This document shows, piece after piece, positions 36,653-45,721 of a DNA stretch of 64,000 bases (position 1 is the stretch's first letter; each line of letters starts with the position of its first letter). The position numbers were made by a program, and so were the translations under genes. Source of the stretch: Roseihalotalea indica (GTDB taxonomy: Bacteria > Bacteroidota > Bacteroidia > Cytophagales > Cyclobacteriaceae); assembly GCF_022458895.1 (NCBI RefSeq), contig NZ_JAINFL010000005.1:588427-652426 (forward strand), given 5' to 3'. The notes below the pieces were generated by a model. The model ran no database searches. It was not told the origin of the DNA and saw nothing but the letters and a program-made list of their open reading frames with translations.

Positions 36653-37651
36653 TTAGGGTGTTATAGTAATAGTATTATGGTCAATGGTATATTTGAATGA
36701 TTTGACGTAGCTGATGCTCATTAGCACATTTTCTAAAGATGCATTCTCAAACTCCCCCGTAAATCTCCAAGAATCGAGGGCGGCTGTATGTAGTGGGGGG
36801 TGAACAAATTTAACACCATACCACCGTTCTAATTCTGTAAAAATCTGACTAGCAGTAGCTTGCTGAAAGAGTAAGATGTTGTTCTTCCAGGCAAGTGCCC
36901 GATGCAGCTCAGCTGGTTGCTTTCGCATTTCATAGGTTTTGGTATCGACAATTGCTTCCTCGCCCGGCTGAAGAATCTTTCCTTGCTTGCTGGGCATATT
37001 CGTTTGAGTTACGCTCACTTTTCCGCTCACCAGTACTACGTTGACATTAAAATCCTGAGCATAGGCTTTCACGTTAAATGAAGTGCCCAACGCTCGAGTA
37101 TCCACCCCGGAAGCTGAGACAATAAAAGGTTTTTCCGGATTCTCCGTTACTTCAAAGAAGGCTTCGCCTATTAAGCACACGCTACGGGTAGAATCTGTAA
37201 AAACTTCCGGGTAGGTGATGCTGCTTTCCGCATTAAGGTGCACCTGAGTGCCATCCGGTAACCGGATGTGTGATTTTTGCCCTGCCGGATTTTTCTGGGT
37301 AATATAATTGACTGAAGAAGAGAGAAGCAAAGAGTGGGTATTCTCTCTACTTACCAGCAACGACAGACTAAATGCTAATACCAGAATGGCTGCCACCCTG
37401 AGCCATTGGGACTGAGGCCAACGGTGACGGCTTCGAGGCATCTCTCTGGCTCGGATCTTTTGCTGAAGAGCGGCAAACATTTGCTCGGACTGCCGATCGG
37501 GTGCAATGGTCGTAGATGAAAACTCTTCCCATAGCGCCTCTACTGTACGTTCGCCTTTTTGCGGATTACCGAAAGCTTCCAGCAGTACTTGGATCTCTTC
37601 TTCGGTGCATTCACCACGATAGAATTTTTCAATTAGTTCGTTCCGTAGCAT
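36653..37651 (-). CDS. FecR family anti-sigma regulator
   Basis: 332 residues. The cytoplasmic N-terminus (residues 1-82) would hold the sigma factor. One transmembrane helix lies near 85-102 (LRVAAILVLAFSLSLLV). A periplasmic FecR domain follows (HIRLPDGTQVHLNAESSI; EAFFEVTENPEKPFIVSASG; RALGTSFNVKAY), then the DUF4974 C-terminal module (SQIFTELERWYGVKF). It receives the signal from the STN domain of the SusC encoded 183 bp downstream, and controls the ECF sigma encoded 163 bp upstream. Spacing allows separate promoters for each, as in other Bacteroidota FecR systems. Confidence 0.92.
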   Translation of the reverse strand: MLRNELIEKFYRGECTEEEIQVLLEAFGNPQKGERTVEALWEEFSSTTIAPDRQSEQMFAALQQKIRAREMPRSRHRWPQSQWLRVAAILVLAFSLSLLVSRENTHSLLLSSSVNYITQKNPAGQKSHIRLPDGTQVHLNAESSITYPEVFTDSTRSVCLIGEAFFEVTENPEKPFIVSASGVDTRALGTSFNVKAYAQDFNVNVVLVSGKVSVTQTNMPSKQGKILQPGEEAIVDTKTYEMRKQPAELHRALAWKNNILLFQQATASQIFTELERWYGVKFVHPPLHTAALDSWRFTGEFENASLENVLMSISYVKSFKYTIDHNTITITP

Positions 37652-37814
37652 TTGGCCTTGGTTGGTACTAGGAATACTATTCAGAAGGCTTCTATACCTA
37701 AGAAGTATGGAATTTTTATGATAAATTTATTAATTCAGCTTATTTTTTGTGATAAGTATAAGGCTTTGAGGGTGCTGTTGAAAAATAGATAAGAGAGCGA
37801 TCAGATCCTTTATC

Positions 37815-38408
37815 TTAAAAAAAGTTGAAGAGCAAAAGAAGCGTATAGAGCTGAAGTTTCTGAAGTTGCTTTTTTAATTTCTTCAATGCCAAATATAGAT
37901 GATTTTCAACTGTACTGCTGGATAATTGTAGACGTTCGGCAATTTCCTGATTAGTATAACCGCTTAACCTACTTAGGGTAAATACTTTACGCTGCATGAA
38001 TGGTAGCTGCTCAATTAATTGTCTGATGACTTTTTCAGTTGAGGTTCGGTTAATTTCTTCCTGGGTAGCGTTACTGTATTCTGCCTGAAAGATGGTCTGA
38101 TAATGCTGGAATGCCTGCTCGCGAATTCGTTGGGAGGCTTTTGTATAGATCAGGTTTTTAGCGATCTTGAGCAGGTAGGCTGAAAAATCCAGGTCTGCAT
38201 TCAGGCGGTGCCGGGTTTCCCATACTTTCACAAATACCTCCTGCACAATTTCCTCCGCATCGGCAGAAGAATGGGTAAGATGAAGGCAAAAGCGATAGAG
38301 CCTGGGTTGATACCAGTAAAATAATATTTCGAAGCTTGAGGGATCCCCATTTTGCACTTTCTTAACGTAGCAGCGGACATCATCCTCATTTAGAACGCGC
38401 GAAGGCAT
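37815..38408 (-). CDS. ECF RNA polymerase sigma factor (FecI-like)
   Basis: 197 residues. Region 2 reads FEILFYWYQPRLYRFCLHL then ADAEEIVQEVFVKVWE, and region 4 reads LPFMQRKVFTLSRLSGYTNQEIAERLQLSSSTVENHL, the sigma-70 r4 helix-turn-helix. The C-terminal tail is hydrophobic (LYTLLLLFNFF), which is unusual and could be membrane-seeking. It heads the minus-strand locus FecR-SusC-SusD-sulfatases and presumably drives it when the glycan is bound. No other sigma target is identifiable in the window. Confidence 0.9.
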   Translation of the reverse strand: MPSRVLNEDDVRCYVKKVQNGDPSSFEILFYWYQPRLYRFCLHLTHSSADAEEIVQEVFVKVWETRHRLNADLDFSAYLLKIAKNLIYTKASQRIREQAFQHYQTIFQAEYSNATQEEINRTSTEKVIRQLIEQLPFMQRKVFTLSRLSGYTNQEIAERLQLSSSTVENHLYLALKKLKKQLQKLQLYTLLLLFNFF

Positions 38409-38776
38409 AAGGTCAGTTGAATTTCATTTTTGCAAAAATATCATTTATGAATATACAATTTTTAAGTTTAAGACAATGAATCAATTATTCTATAATTATT
38501 TTAGAAATAATAATGGACCACGGTAGTAAAGTAGTGTTATGTGTAAAGAAAGTAGAGGCTGGTATGTATGGTAAAAGGGCGGTTCTTAAATCTAGCGTGA
38601 TACTGTTTTTCTAGAAATTATGATTCAGTCATAAGGAACATTTTTGGTTAGAGATAGACGGAACTTGCTATGCAAATAATGTATGAATAGGAAAGGAGTT
38701 ATTCAACATACAGACCAAAGTATCTTCGGGCAGACTAATTGCTTTCCCGGTTGTCATGCAGTAATATTGCCTTTTT
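38409..38776. other. Spacer between the sigma factor gene and tRNA-Pro
   Basis: AT-rich, with no supportable gene. It must contain the promoters of the ECF sigma gene (minus) and the tRNA (plus). The 63-codon ORF from 38683 crosses the tRNA and is not credible. Confidence 0.6.
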
Positions 38777-38851
38777 CGGGGTGTAGCGCAGCCCGGTTAG
38801 CGCGCGTCGTTCGGGACGACGAGGCCGGAGGTTCGAATCCTCTCACCCCGA
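38777..38851 (+). tRNA. tRNA-Pro (anticodon CGG)
   Basis: A complete cloverleaf of 75 nt. The acceptor arms CGGGGTG (38777-38783) and CACCCCG (38844-38850) pair, with discriminator A38851. The anticodon stem CGTCG/CGACG encloses the loop TTCGGGA, giving CGG, which reads the proline codon CCG. The T-arm contains GTTCGAATC. CCA is not encoded. The last 16 nt plus two following bases (38836-38853) recur exactly at 62037-62054, so the 3' end was probably the integration site of the following island. Confidence 0.95.
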
Positions 38852-38853
38852 CT
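38836..38853 (+). other. Putative attachment site attL (tRNA-Pro 3' end)
   Basis: AATCCTCTCACCCCGACT, an 18-bp direct repeat shared exactly with 62037-62054. Integrative elements of the tyrosine-recombinase type commonly use tRNA 3' ends and rebuild the tRNA on one side, as seen here. Confidence 0.7.
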
Positions 38854-38877
38854 TTAAACTTAACAAAGTCGTAAAAA

Positions 38878-38909
38878 CCCCTTAAATCGTATGATTTAAG
38901 GGGTTTTTT
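38878..38909 (+). terminator. Rho-independent terminator after tRNA-Pro
   Basis: A perfect 11-bp stem, CCCCTTAAATC (38878-38888) with GATTTAAGGGG (38893-38903), with loop GTAT and six T. The arm ATGATTTAAGGGG also occurs at 62014-62026, near the right end of the island. Confidence 0.85.
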
Positions 38910-39141
38910 GTTTTCCTTTTTCTCATTTCATGCATACACTGTCAATGAAAGTGTGCCTATTTCGGGGTCTTCCAGACTAGATCTATTTTTTCTTCCTACC
39001 TTTTAGGTACATAAATGAATGTAATATGTTGATTGACAATGGATTGCATTCATAAAATTGCACTATTGTGCCTAAGTCGCATTTGGGCACGCCAAACGAG
39101 CGGTTTACCACTGCGATTTAAAACTCCTTAAATAAAATGCT

Positions 39142-39249
39142 ATGCGAAGCAGCAAAACAGTTGAGATTTCTTTCTTCATCAAAAAATACCAGCAAGACAA
39201 ATAGCAGCAGGTGCCCATCTATGTACGGGGGTAAAAAGCTGATATAAAG
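39142..39249 (+). pseudogene. Degraded N-terminus of a tyrosine-type integrase
   Basis: From ATG 39142 the frame gives MRSSKTVEISFFIKKYQQDK, a stop (39202), QQVPIYVRG, a stop (39232), then KADIK. This is the pattern of the arm-binding N-terminal domain of Bacteroidota site-specific integrases (a short MR-S-KT start, F-I-K-K strand, PIYVR strand). Two in-frame stops and the absence of any catalytic domain show that it is dead. It lies 290 bp from the tRNA-Pro attachment site, where an island integrase is expected. The similarity is recalled from family patterns and is not a database hit. Confidence 0.5.
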
Positions 39250-39316
39250 TTGCTTAATTGTTACTGCTGGCAGCAAACGGAAAGTTTTAATAGGTTTCTG
39301 TTTATAGTCAATGTGC

Positions 39317-40159
39317 CTACATGTGCTCCATGGATAACGATGTGGTCAGCACACTGGTAGCATCTCCTCTGAATGAGCCGGTTACCGGCATAGTATTTTC
39401 ATATTGTGCGCTGGTGCAGAGGGGAATATGAGAACTACCGGCTATCATACCATTGCTGGGGTCAAAGCCCACCCATCCTGCTCCGGGCAGATAAACTTCC
39501 ACCCAGGCATGCAGCTCAGGTTGCGGGTGCTCTGATTCAACAAAAAAATAACCGCTTACAAATCGGGCGGCAATGCCCAGGTGCCGCAGCAACTGGATCT
39601 GCATCCACGAAAGATCCCGGCAAGATCCTTTTTTTAAATCAAAGGTTATATCGGGTTCTAAGGGCTCTCCTTCCAATCGTGTTTCCAAAATGAAATCATG
39701 ATGAATTTGGCTAGTCAAGGCCGTAACGAAGTTAAGGGTCTTGTTAGCGGTGCTTAGAAGAACACGGTTTCCATAGTCAATAAGGGCATCATAGATTTCT
39801 GTAGTATTTAATGCTGCGTGTAAAATATTGTCGAGCTGCGGCGGATAGTGGAAGGGGAGGTCAAAATAGCTTTCCGGATAAAGAATAAAGTCAAAAGGAT
39901 TATTGTTTTCCAATAAAATTACCGACTCCGAAAGTATACGTAGTTGTTCGTGCATCCCGCTAAACCAGCAGAAATGTACCAGATTGCTTTCGGCATCAAT
40001 TTGCTCGGATAAACCGGTAGGGGATAAGACTATGTTAAGATCGAAACTCTCAAGTTGAGAGTGAGGGGTAACCTTGGGTTTTAGTCTTATATAGTGAGGT
40101 TCAATAAAAACCTCAGTACTAAACTCATATACAGTTTCGTGTATGATTCTTATTTCCAT
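39317..40159 (-). CDS. Transglutaminase-like domain protein with N-terminal beta domain
   Basis: 280 residues from the ATG at 40159 (MEIRIIHETVYEFSTEVFIE), which is the usual start of this family. The in-frame Met at 40207 adds 16 residues without a match. The N-terminal bacterial transglutaminase-associated domain covers about 1-80. The core has the Cys in KKGSCRDLSWMQIQLLRHLG, the His in ELHAWVEVYLPGAGWVGFDP and an Asp in that last motif. Proteins of this type are cytoplasmic cysteine proteases or amidases, often beside alpha-E proteins and ATP-grasp proteins, none of which are here. It is the first intact gene of the island. Substrate unknown. Confidence 0.85.
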   Translation of the reverse strand: MEIRIIHETVYEFSTEVFIEPHYIRLKPKVTPHSQLESFDLNIVLSPTGLSEQIDAESNLVHFCWFSGMHEQLRILSESVILLENNNPFDFILYPESYFDLPFHYPPQLDNILHAALNTTEIYDALIDYGNRVLLSTANKTLNFVTALTSQIHHDFILETRLEGEPLEPDITFDLKKGSCRDLSWMQIQLLRHLGIAARFVSGYFFVESEHPQPELHAWVEVYLPGAGWVGFDPSNGMIAGSSHIPLCTSAQYENTMPVTGSFRGDATSVLTTSLSMEHM

Positions 40160-40985
40160 TTCATTCGCTAGTAGGCGTTCCAAAAGTTGAAGTCTTGTCG
40201 GGCACAATCATGCCCACCATTGAGGATGTATAAGGCATTTTAAATCTTACCGGCTAATCGTCTACCATACATGATCATGGGTTATCCTGTAGCATGTGCA
40301 TGGACTTGGCTGCCAATCTTCCTATTGATTACCTGCATCAAGGGATGTGGCCATTTTCTAAATTATATTACGTTTTGCAAGGAAGCGGTAAGTTTCCCAG
40401 ACGTGTTTTTATTTGTCTGCTATGATTCTGATCAACTATGCTTACAATAAAAAGTTTATGAAGACTATTAGCGTTAACATATCACAGGCATAGCACTTAG
40501 CTCCGAAGCGCCATTCTTGAATTGCTTGCGATGTTACTATAGAATGACCCATCGTGTTTCTAATAGACAGAGATGAGTGTGCATGAATGGAACGCAAATA
40601 GGTATAAACTGCTTATAGATTTGCTGAGTTATTGCCGATAAAGGAATTTACTATTCGCAGTAGAGCATTACCAACGCACTGCTTTCTGGTTCAATAATGA
40701 TTATTTTTAATGGACATAGTTTGCAAGATGGCCGGACAAGAATAGGAAGTTATGAATTATAGCTGCAAAGAATTTGTACGAAACAGTAAAGTGGGAGCCA
40801 ATCCCAGTTGGACGGATGCTTCGTCTGGTTTAAAGCAATTTCGGTATTTTTAATCTTTGAGATAATTATTTTACACTGGAAGGTATATTTTCTCAACTTG
40901 CTATCCCTTCTGGTAGGTTACTATTTTTTTACATTTTTTCTTTACGCTTCATTTCCTACTACTGCGCTTCCTAATCATTTTATCC
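40160..40985. other. Long intergenic region upstream of the CheB/CheR hybrid gene
   Basis: About 825 bp without a supportable gene. The hydrophobic 61-codon ORF at 40808-40993 overlaps the next gene and lacks any recognisable features. The segment may be decayed sequence of the island plus the promoter of the gene at 40986. Confidence 0.5.
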
Positions 40986-43900
40986 ATGAGTAAGACGAAT
41001 CAACCCAAAGACCAAACTACCCATTCGGAATTAGAGAAAGACTCAGATGCTGATAGAAGTTCTGAAAAACTAACCATTGTGGGTATTGGTGCCTCCGCCG
41101 GGGGGCTGGCAGCGTTGAAGACCTTTTTTGCCCATGTGCCGGAAGATAGCGGGTTAGCCTTTGTGGTGGTCGTGCATCTGGACCCCGATCATGAAAGCCA
41201 CCTGGCCGATTTGTTACAGCCCCACGTGAACATGCCCATACAGCAGGTTCAGGAAACAATCCCTTTGCAGCCAAATCAGGTGTATGTTATCCCGCCGGGA
41301 TGTAACCTAAACTCCATCGATACTCATCTGCGTTTATCCGATCTGGAAGCCCGGCGCCGGGACCGCGCTCCGATTGACCACTTCTTTCGCACCCTCTCGG
41401 AGACGCACGACGGCCATTCGGTAGGGGTGATTCTGACGGGTACCGGCGCTGACGGTACACTCGGAATGAAAGAAATTAAGGGGCGGGGTGGACTCACCAT
41501 TGTGCAAGACCCCAGCGAGGCGGAGTACGATGGTATGCCGCAGAGCGCTCTTTCTACCGGCATGGTTGACCTGGTGCTTCCGCTTGCCGATATTTGTGGG
41601 CAGATTCTTCGCTTTGAGCACACTCGCCCTGACTTGGTGGTTCCGCCGGATGGCGAGGAGCCCAGCGGGGATTTCCAGCGACTATTACAGAAAATTTTTG
41701 CCCAGGTGCACACCCGTACCGGTCGGGATTTCAGCCGCTATAAGCGTTCTACGATCCTGCGCCGCATCCAGCGGCGTATGCAACTGCATCAGCATGTGGA
41801 GCTGGAAGATTACCTTACCCTGCTGCGTACCCATCCCGAAGAGGTACAGGCGCTTTCGGATGAGCTTCTCATTACTGTGACTAACTTCTTCCGCGATCCC
41901 CAGGTATTTGAGCATCTGGAAAAAGAGGTGATTCCTGCTTTGTTTACTGATAAAACCTCCGATGATTCCGTCCGGGTATGGTCGGTGGGTTGCGCAACTG
42001 GGGAAGAAGCCTATTCGCTGGCTATCCTGCTGTTAGAAGAAGCCAACCAGTCTCAGCAGTCCCGGTCTGGCGAGACCTGGTCTGGCGGTTCCCTATATAA
42101 CGCCGGGCCCGATATTCAGGTCTTTGCCAGCGATCTGCACGAGCACTCTATACGGAAAGCCCGGGAAGGCTACTATCCGGGAGATATTGAAACCGATGTG
42201 TCTGCCAAACGGCTCAAGCAGTTCTTTGTCAAGGAAGATGGCGGGTATCGCATCCGTAAAGAAGTGCGAGATTGTGTGGTGTTTGCCCCACATAATTTGC
42301 TCGCAGATCCGCCCTTTTCACGAATTGATCTGATTGTCTGCCGAAACATGCTAATCTACCTTCAACGTCCGGTACAGAGGGAAGTGATTGAGCTATTTCA
42401 TTACGCATTACAGCCCCAAGGTTATTTGCTGCTTGGTACTTCGGAAACTATTGAGAGCACCGAGCTATTCCGCGCCGAGCATAAGGGTAACTGTCTGTTC
42501 CAGAAGCGTAACGTACCGGTACCGGAGCTGCACCTGCCGGTCTTTCCCCAAGCATCTAAAAAAATAGCTGGCCAGCCAGCGGCGGAGTCGAAGCAACCCG
42601 ATCTGGGCTTTGGGGCGCTACATCAGCAGACGGTAGAGCGATTTGCCCCTCCCAGCTTGCTGGTGAGTCCGGATGATAAGGTAGTTCATCTTTCCGAACG
42701 GGTGGGGCGCTACTTAGTGCTTTCTGGTGGGGAGGCCACCTACTATGTATATAAGCTGGTACGCCAGGAGTTGCAACTGGAGCTACGTCAGGCGCTGCGA
42801 TTGGCCCAAAAGCAGGGTGAAGCCACCAAAACCAAACCGATCCCCCTGACGCTGGAAGGCCAACCCCGGCTCGTTATCCTTTCGGTGTTTCCCGCTGAGA
42901 AAAGCCTGGGAGAAGGGTTCTCAGTAGTGGTTTTCGATGAGCGGGAGCCGCTGGATACGACAAATCTGGCGGACTCACCTCTTTCCAGCGGGGAAGGGGC
43001 AGACCATTCGACAAACCAGGAGCTGCAGGCCGAGTTGGAGCGTACTCAGCAGCAATTGCAGGCACTAATTGGAGAATACGAAACGGGCCAGGAGGAAATG
43101 AAAGCCTCTAACGAAGAGATGCAGTCGGCCAACGAGGAGCTTCGCTCTACCATGGAGGAGCTGGAAACCAGCAAAGAGGAGCTCCAATCCATGAATGAAG
43201 AGCTCGCCACGCTTAACCAGGAGAACCGGCACAAGGTAGCAGAGTTGACCCAGCTATCAGGCGATCTGCAGAATCTGCTGAAGGCCACCGATATTGCTAC
43301 GCTGTTTCTGGACCGGCAGCTGCGCATTCTGCGCTTCACTCCCCGAGTAAGTGAGTTGTTTAACGTGCGACTGGCCGACCGGGGGCGGCCACTCTCGGAT
43401 ATTACGCACCGCCTGGGTGAACATCAACTGCTAAGGGATGCCCGGCAGGTGTTGGACCAGCTCACACCGGTAGAGCGGGAAGTCCAGGACCAGCAGCAGC
43501 GTTGGTTCCTGACCCGGGTGCTGCCTTACCGAAGTATAGATGAGCGGATTGAAGGAGTGGTGCTCACCTTTATTGACATCACCGAGCGTAAGCAGGCCGA
43601 GCAGGAACGCGAACAGGCTAAGCAGTATGCCGAGCAGATTGTGGCCTCCATGCCCGAACCACTATTGGTGCTCACCCCCGACCTTCAGGTTCAGACGGCC
43701 AACCAGACCTTCTATGATAAATTTCAGGTAGATCAGGCTAGCACAGTTAGCAAAAGGATCTACGACCTGGGTAACCGGCAGTGGGATATTTCGCCGCTGC
43801 GCAAACTACTGGAAGAGGTACTGCCGGAAGATGAACGCTTCTATGATTATGAGATGCAGCACGACTTTGAGCAGATCGGCCTGCGTACTATGCTGATGAG

Positions 43901-45653
43901 CGGGCGACGGCTGGAAGACTTGCAACTCATCCTGGTCAGTATCAAAGACATTACCGAACGGGTGCAAATGGAAGAAGCCCTTCGGTTGGCTAAAGAAGAA
44001 GCCGAGCGGGCGGCTCAGGCTAAGGAAGATTTTCTGGCTCATATGAGCCATGAGATTCGCACGCCACTTAATGCGGTGGTGGGCTTAGCGGATCTTTTGT
44101 TACAGCATGACCCCCAGGAAGAACAATTGGAAAATTTACAGACCTTGAAGTTCTCAGCCCATAGCCTGAGGATGCTGGTCAATGATATTCTGGACTTTAG
44201 CAAGATCCAGGCCGGCAAGGTGATGGTGGAAGAAACGGAGGTGCTACTTTCTGAAGTGCTACACAGTATACAGAAAGCTCATCAGCTTCAGGCTCACGAG
44301 CAGGACACAGAACTCAACATTGTTCTTGATGAGCAGCTTCCGGCCGTGGTGCGTACTGATTCTCTAAAGCTCTCTCAGGTACTGAACAATCTGGTTAGTA
44401 ACGCGGTCAAGTTTACTCAAGCAGGCGTTGTTACAGTGGATGTATCTTTGGTGAGAAAGCGGGAGGCGCAGTTTTGGTTAAGGTTCTCGGTGCAAGACAC
44501 AGGGATTGGCATTTCTCAAGACCAGCAAGCCTCCATTTTTGATGCCTTTACCCAGGCTGATATCTCCACAGCCCGGCAGTACGGCGGTACAGGACTGGGT
44601 TTATCAATTACTAAATTATTGCTGGAGCTGATGGGTAGCCACATTGAGGTAGAAAGTGAAGAAGGAAAAGGCGCTTACTTCTTTTTTACCTTACGGGTAA
44701 GTGAGGGAGCTTTTCAAAAAGAAACTTTGGAGGAAGGATCGGCCGCTCAGGAGGAAACGCTTCGGCAGGCGGTCAACATGAAAAGCCTGCAGGTTTTATT
44801 AGTAGAAGATGCCGCCATCAACCGGATGGTACTCAACCAATTTTTACAGGATTGGTGGGATCTTGTTCCGGATGAAGCCGTAGATGGACAGCAAGCGGTG
44901 GAGCTGGCTCAGCAAAAGGAGTATGATCTCATTCTGATGGATGTACGTATGCCTTTGATGGACGGCTACCAGGCGGCCCAGGCCATTCGTCAATTACCCG
45001 GCTATAAAAAGGTGCCTATCCTGGCCTTAACGGCCGACACAGTTCATGAAGTGAAGAAGCATCCGGAAGCAGCGCTTTTTGCTGATGTCATCACCAAACC
45101 TTTTGACTCGCAGGACTTGCGGCAGAAAATGATCCGCTATGCTTCTAAGAGGGTTAGAAAGCCATCTTCTGCGGGCAGAGATAAGAACCAGCCAAAAGGG
45201 AGCTCCAGAAAGCCAGCCCCCGGGATACCAATGGCCGGCACTCCGGTGGCCGGCATTCCGGTGGCCGGGAGGTTATCCAAAGGCAAATCAGCGGCTTCTA
45301 CGGGGGAATTTACTTTGCGAAAGCTGAAGGAGCTGTTGGGAGATGAACGTCAGACAATCAGCGAGTTCTTGAAACAGGCCCTCAAGAGCTTTACCGAATT
45401 TGAATCTTCATTTGCCGGGGCGATGGCGGAAAGAGATACGACTGCTCTAGGTGATTTGAGCCATAAAATGATAGTACTATTCGATACCCTGGAGCTACAT
45501 AATTTGATGCAATTGGTAGAACACTGCCACCGGTTACTCCAGGAACAGAAAGATTCTGATCAAATAGAGGAAGCTCGTCAAAAGGTAGAAGCGATGGTAA
45601 TTCAGGTGACTCACTTTTTAAAGCAGTCGCAAGAAAATCTTCAGGATAGGTGA
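40986..45653 (+). CDS. CheB-CheR-PAS-hybrid histidine kinase (with receiver and Hpt domains)
   Basis: 1555 residues. In order: CheB methylesterase (about 29-215; Ser in IGASAGGLAALK, His in VHLDPDHES, Asp in LTGTGADGT); CheR methyltransferase (about 230-500; WSVGCATGEEAYSLA, FASDLHEHSI, VCRNMLIYL); coiled coil (about 675-765, repeated SNEE/MNEE heptads); two PAS domains (about 770-990); HisKA with phospho-His in HMSHEIRTPLNAVVG (about 1022); HATPase (NNLVSNAVKF; DTGIGIS; YGGTGLGLSI); receiver with Asp in LILMDVRMP (about 1319); a linker with three 5-residue repeats (about 1413-1427); and an Hpt-like domain with LSHKM. No transmembrane segment, so cytoplasmic. All catalytic residues look intact. 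It lacks a DNA-binding output, so an external regulator is needed. No other chemotaxis genes are nearby. Confidence 0.92.
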   Translation: MSKTNQPKDQTTHSELEKDSDADRSSEKLTIVGIGASAGGLAALKTFFAHVPEDSGLAFVVVVHLDPDHESHLADLLQPHVNMPIQQVQETIPLQPNQVYVIPPGCNLNSIDTHLRLSDLEARRRDRAPIDHFFRTLSETHDGHSVGVILTGTGADGTLGMKEIKGRGGLTIVQDPSEAEYDGMPQSALSTGMVDLVLPLADICGQILRFEHTRPDLVVPPDGEEPSGDFQRLLQKIFAQVHTRTGRDFSRYKRSTILRRIQRRMQLHQHVELEDYLTLLRTHPEEVQALSDELLITVTNFFRDPQVFEHLEKEVIPALFTDKTSDDSVRVWSVGCATGEEAYSLAILLLEEANQSQQSRSGETWSGGSLYNAGPDIQVFASDLHEHSIRKAREGYYPGDIETDVSAKRLKQFFVKEDGGYRIRKEVRDCVVFAPHNLLADPPFSRIDLIVCRNMLIYLQRPVQREVIELFHYALQPQGYLLLGTSETIESTELFRAEHKGNCLFQKRNVPVPELHLPVFPQASKKIAGQPAAESKQPDLGFGALHQQTVERFAPPSLLVSPDDKVVHLSERVGRYLVLSGGEATYYVYKLVRQELQLELRQALRLAQKQGEATKTKPIPLTLEGQPRLVILSVFPAEKSLGEGFSVVVFDEREPLDTTNLADSPLSSGEGADHSTNQELQAELERTQQQLQALIGEYETGQEEMKASNEEMQSANEELRSTMEELETSKEELQSMNEELATLNQENRHKVAELTQLSGDLQNLLKATDIATLFLDRQLRILRFTPRVSELFNVRLADRGRPLSDITHRLGEHQLLRDARQVLDQLTPVEREVQDQQQRWFLTRVLPYRSIDERIEGVVLTFIDITERKQAEQEREQAKQYAEQIVASMPEPLLVLTPDLQVQTANQTFYDKFQVDQASTVSKRIYDLGNRQWDISPLRKLLEEVLPEDERFYDYEMQHDFEQIGLRTMLMSGRRLEDLQLILVSIKDITERVQMEEALRLAKEEAERAAQAKEDFLAHMSHEIRTPLNAVVGLADLLLQHDPQEEQLENLQTLKFSAHSLRMLVNDILDFSKIQAGKVMVEETEVLLSEVLHSIQKAHQLQAHEQDTELNIVLDEQLPAVVRTDSLKLSQVLNNLVSNAVKFTQAGVVTVDVSLVRKREAQFWLRFSVQDTGIGISQDQQASIFDAFTQADISTARQYGGTGLGLSITKLLLELMGSHIEVESEEGKGAYFFFTLRVSEGAFQKETLEEGSAAQEETLRQAVNMKSLQVLLVEDAAINRMVLNQFLQDWWDLVPDEAVDGQQAVELAQQKEYDLILMDVRMPLMDGYQAAQAIRQLPGYKKVPILALTADTVHEVKKHPEAALFADVITKPFDSQDLRQKMIRYASKRVRKPSSAGRDKNQPKGSSRKPAPGIPMAGTPVAGIPVAGRLSKGKSAASTGEFTLRKLKELLGDERQTISEFLKQALKSFTEFESSFAGAMAERDTTALGDLSHKMIVLFDTLELHNLMQLVEHCHRLLQEQKDSDQIEEARQKVEAMVIQVTHFLKQSQENLQDR
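45222..45266. repeat. 3 x 15-bp coding minisatellite in the receiver-Hpt linker
   Basis: Units at 45222-45236, 45237-45251 and 45252-45266, of which the last two differ in one base. Each encodes a G-x-P-x-A pentapeptide, so copy-number change would keep frame and lengthen the linker. Confidence 0.75.
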
Positions 45654-45721
45654 GCATGGCTGCTTCCCTAAAACATTGGACAGTTACGTAGGAAGTTTGA
45701 CCTTTGGATCATCTCGTTTTT

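Noticed and set aside
38683..38874. 63-codon plus-strand ORF
   Set aside because: It runs through the tRNA-Pro gene, so it is not a protein gene.
38911..39316. CRISPR or toxin-antitoxin content at the left end of the island
   Set aside because: No regularly spaced repeats and no paired small genes were found. The only coding trace is the integrase-like stub.
40808..40993. Hydrophobic 61-codon ORF ahead of the CheB/CheR gene
   Set aside because: It overlaps the next gene, has no recognisable family pattern and is in AT-rich sequence where hydrophobic frames arise by chance.
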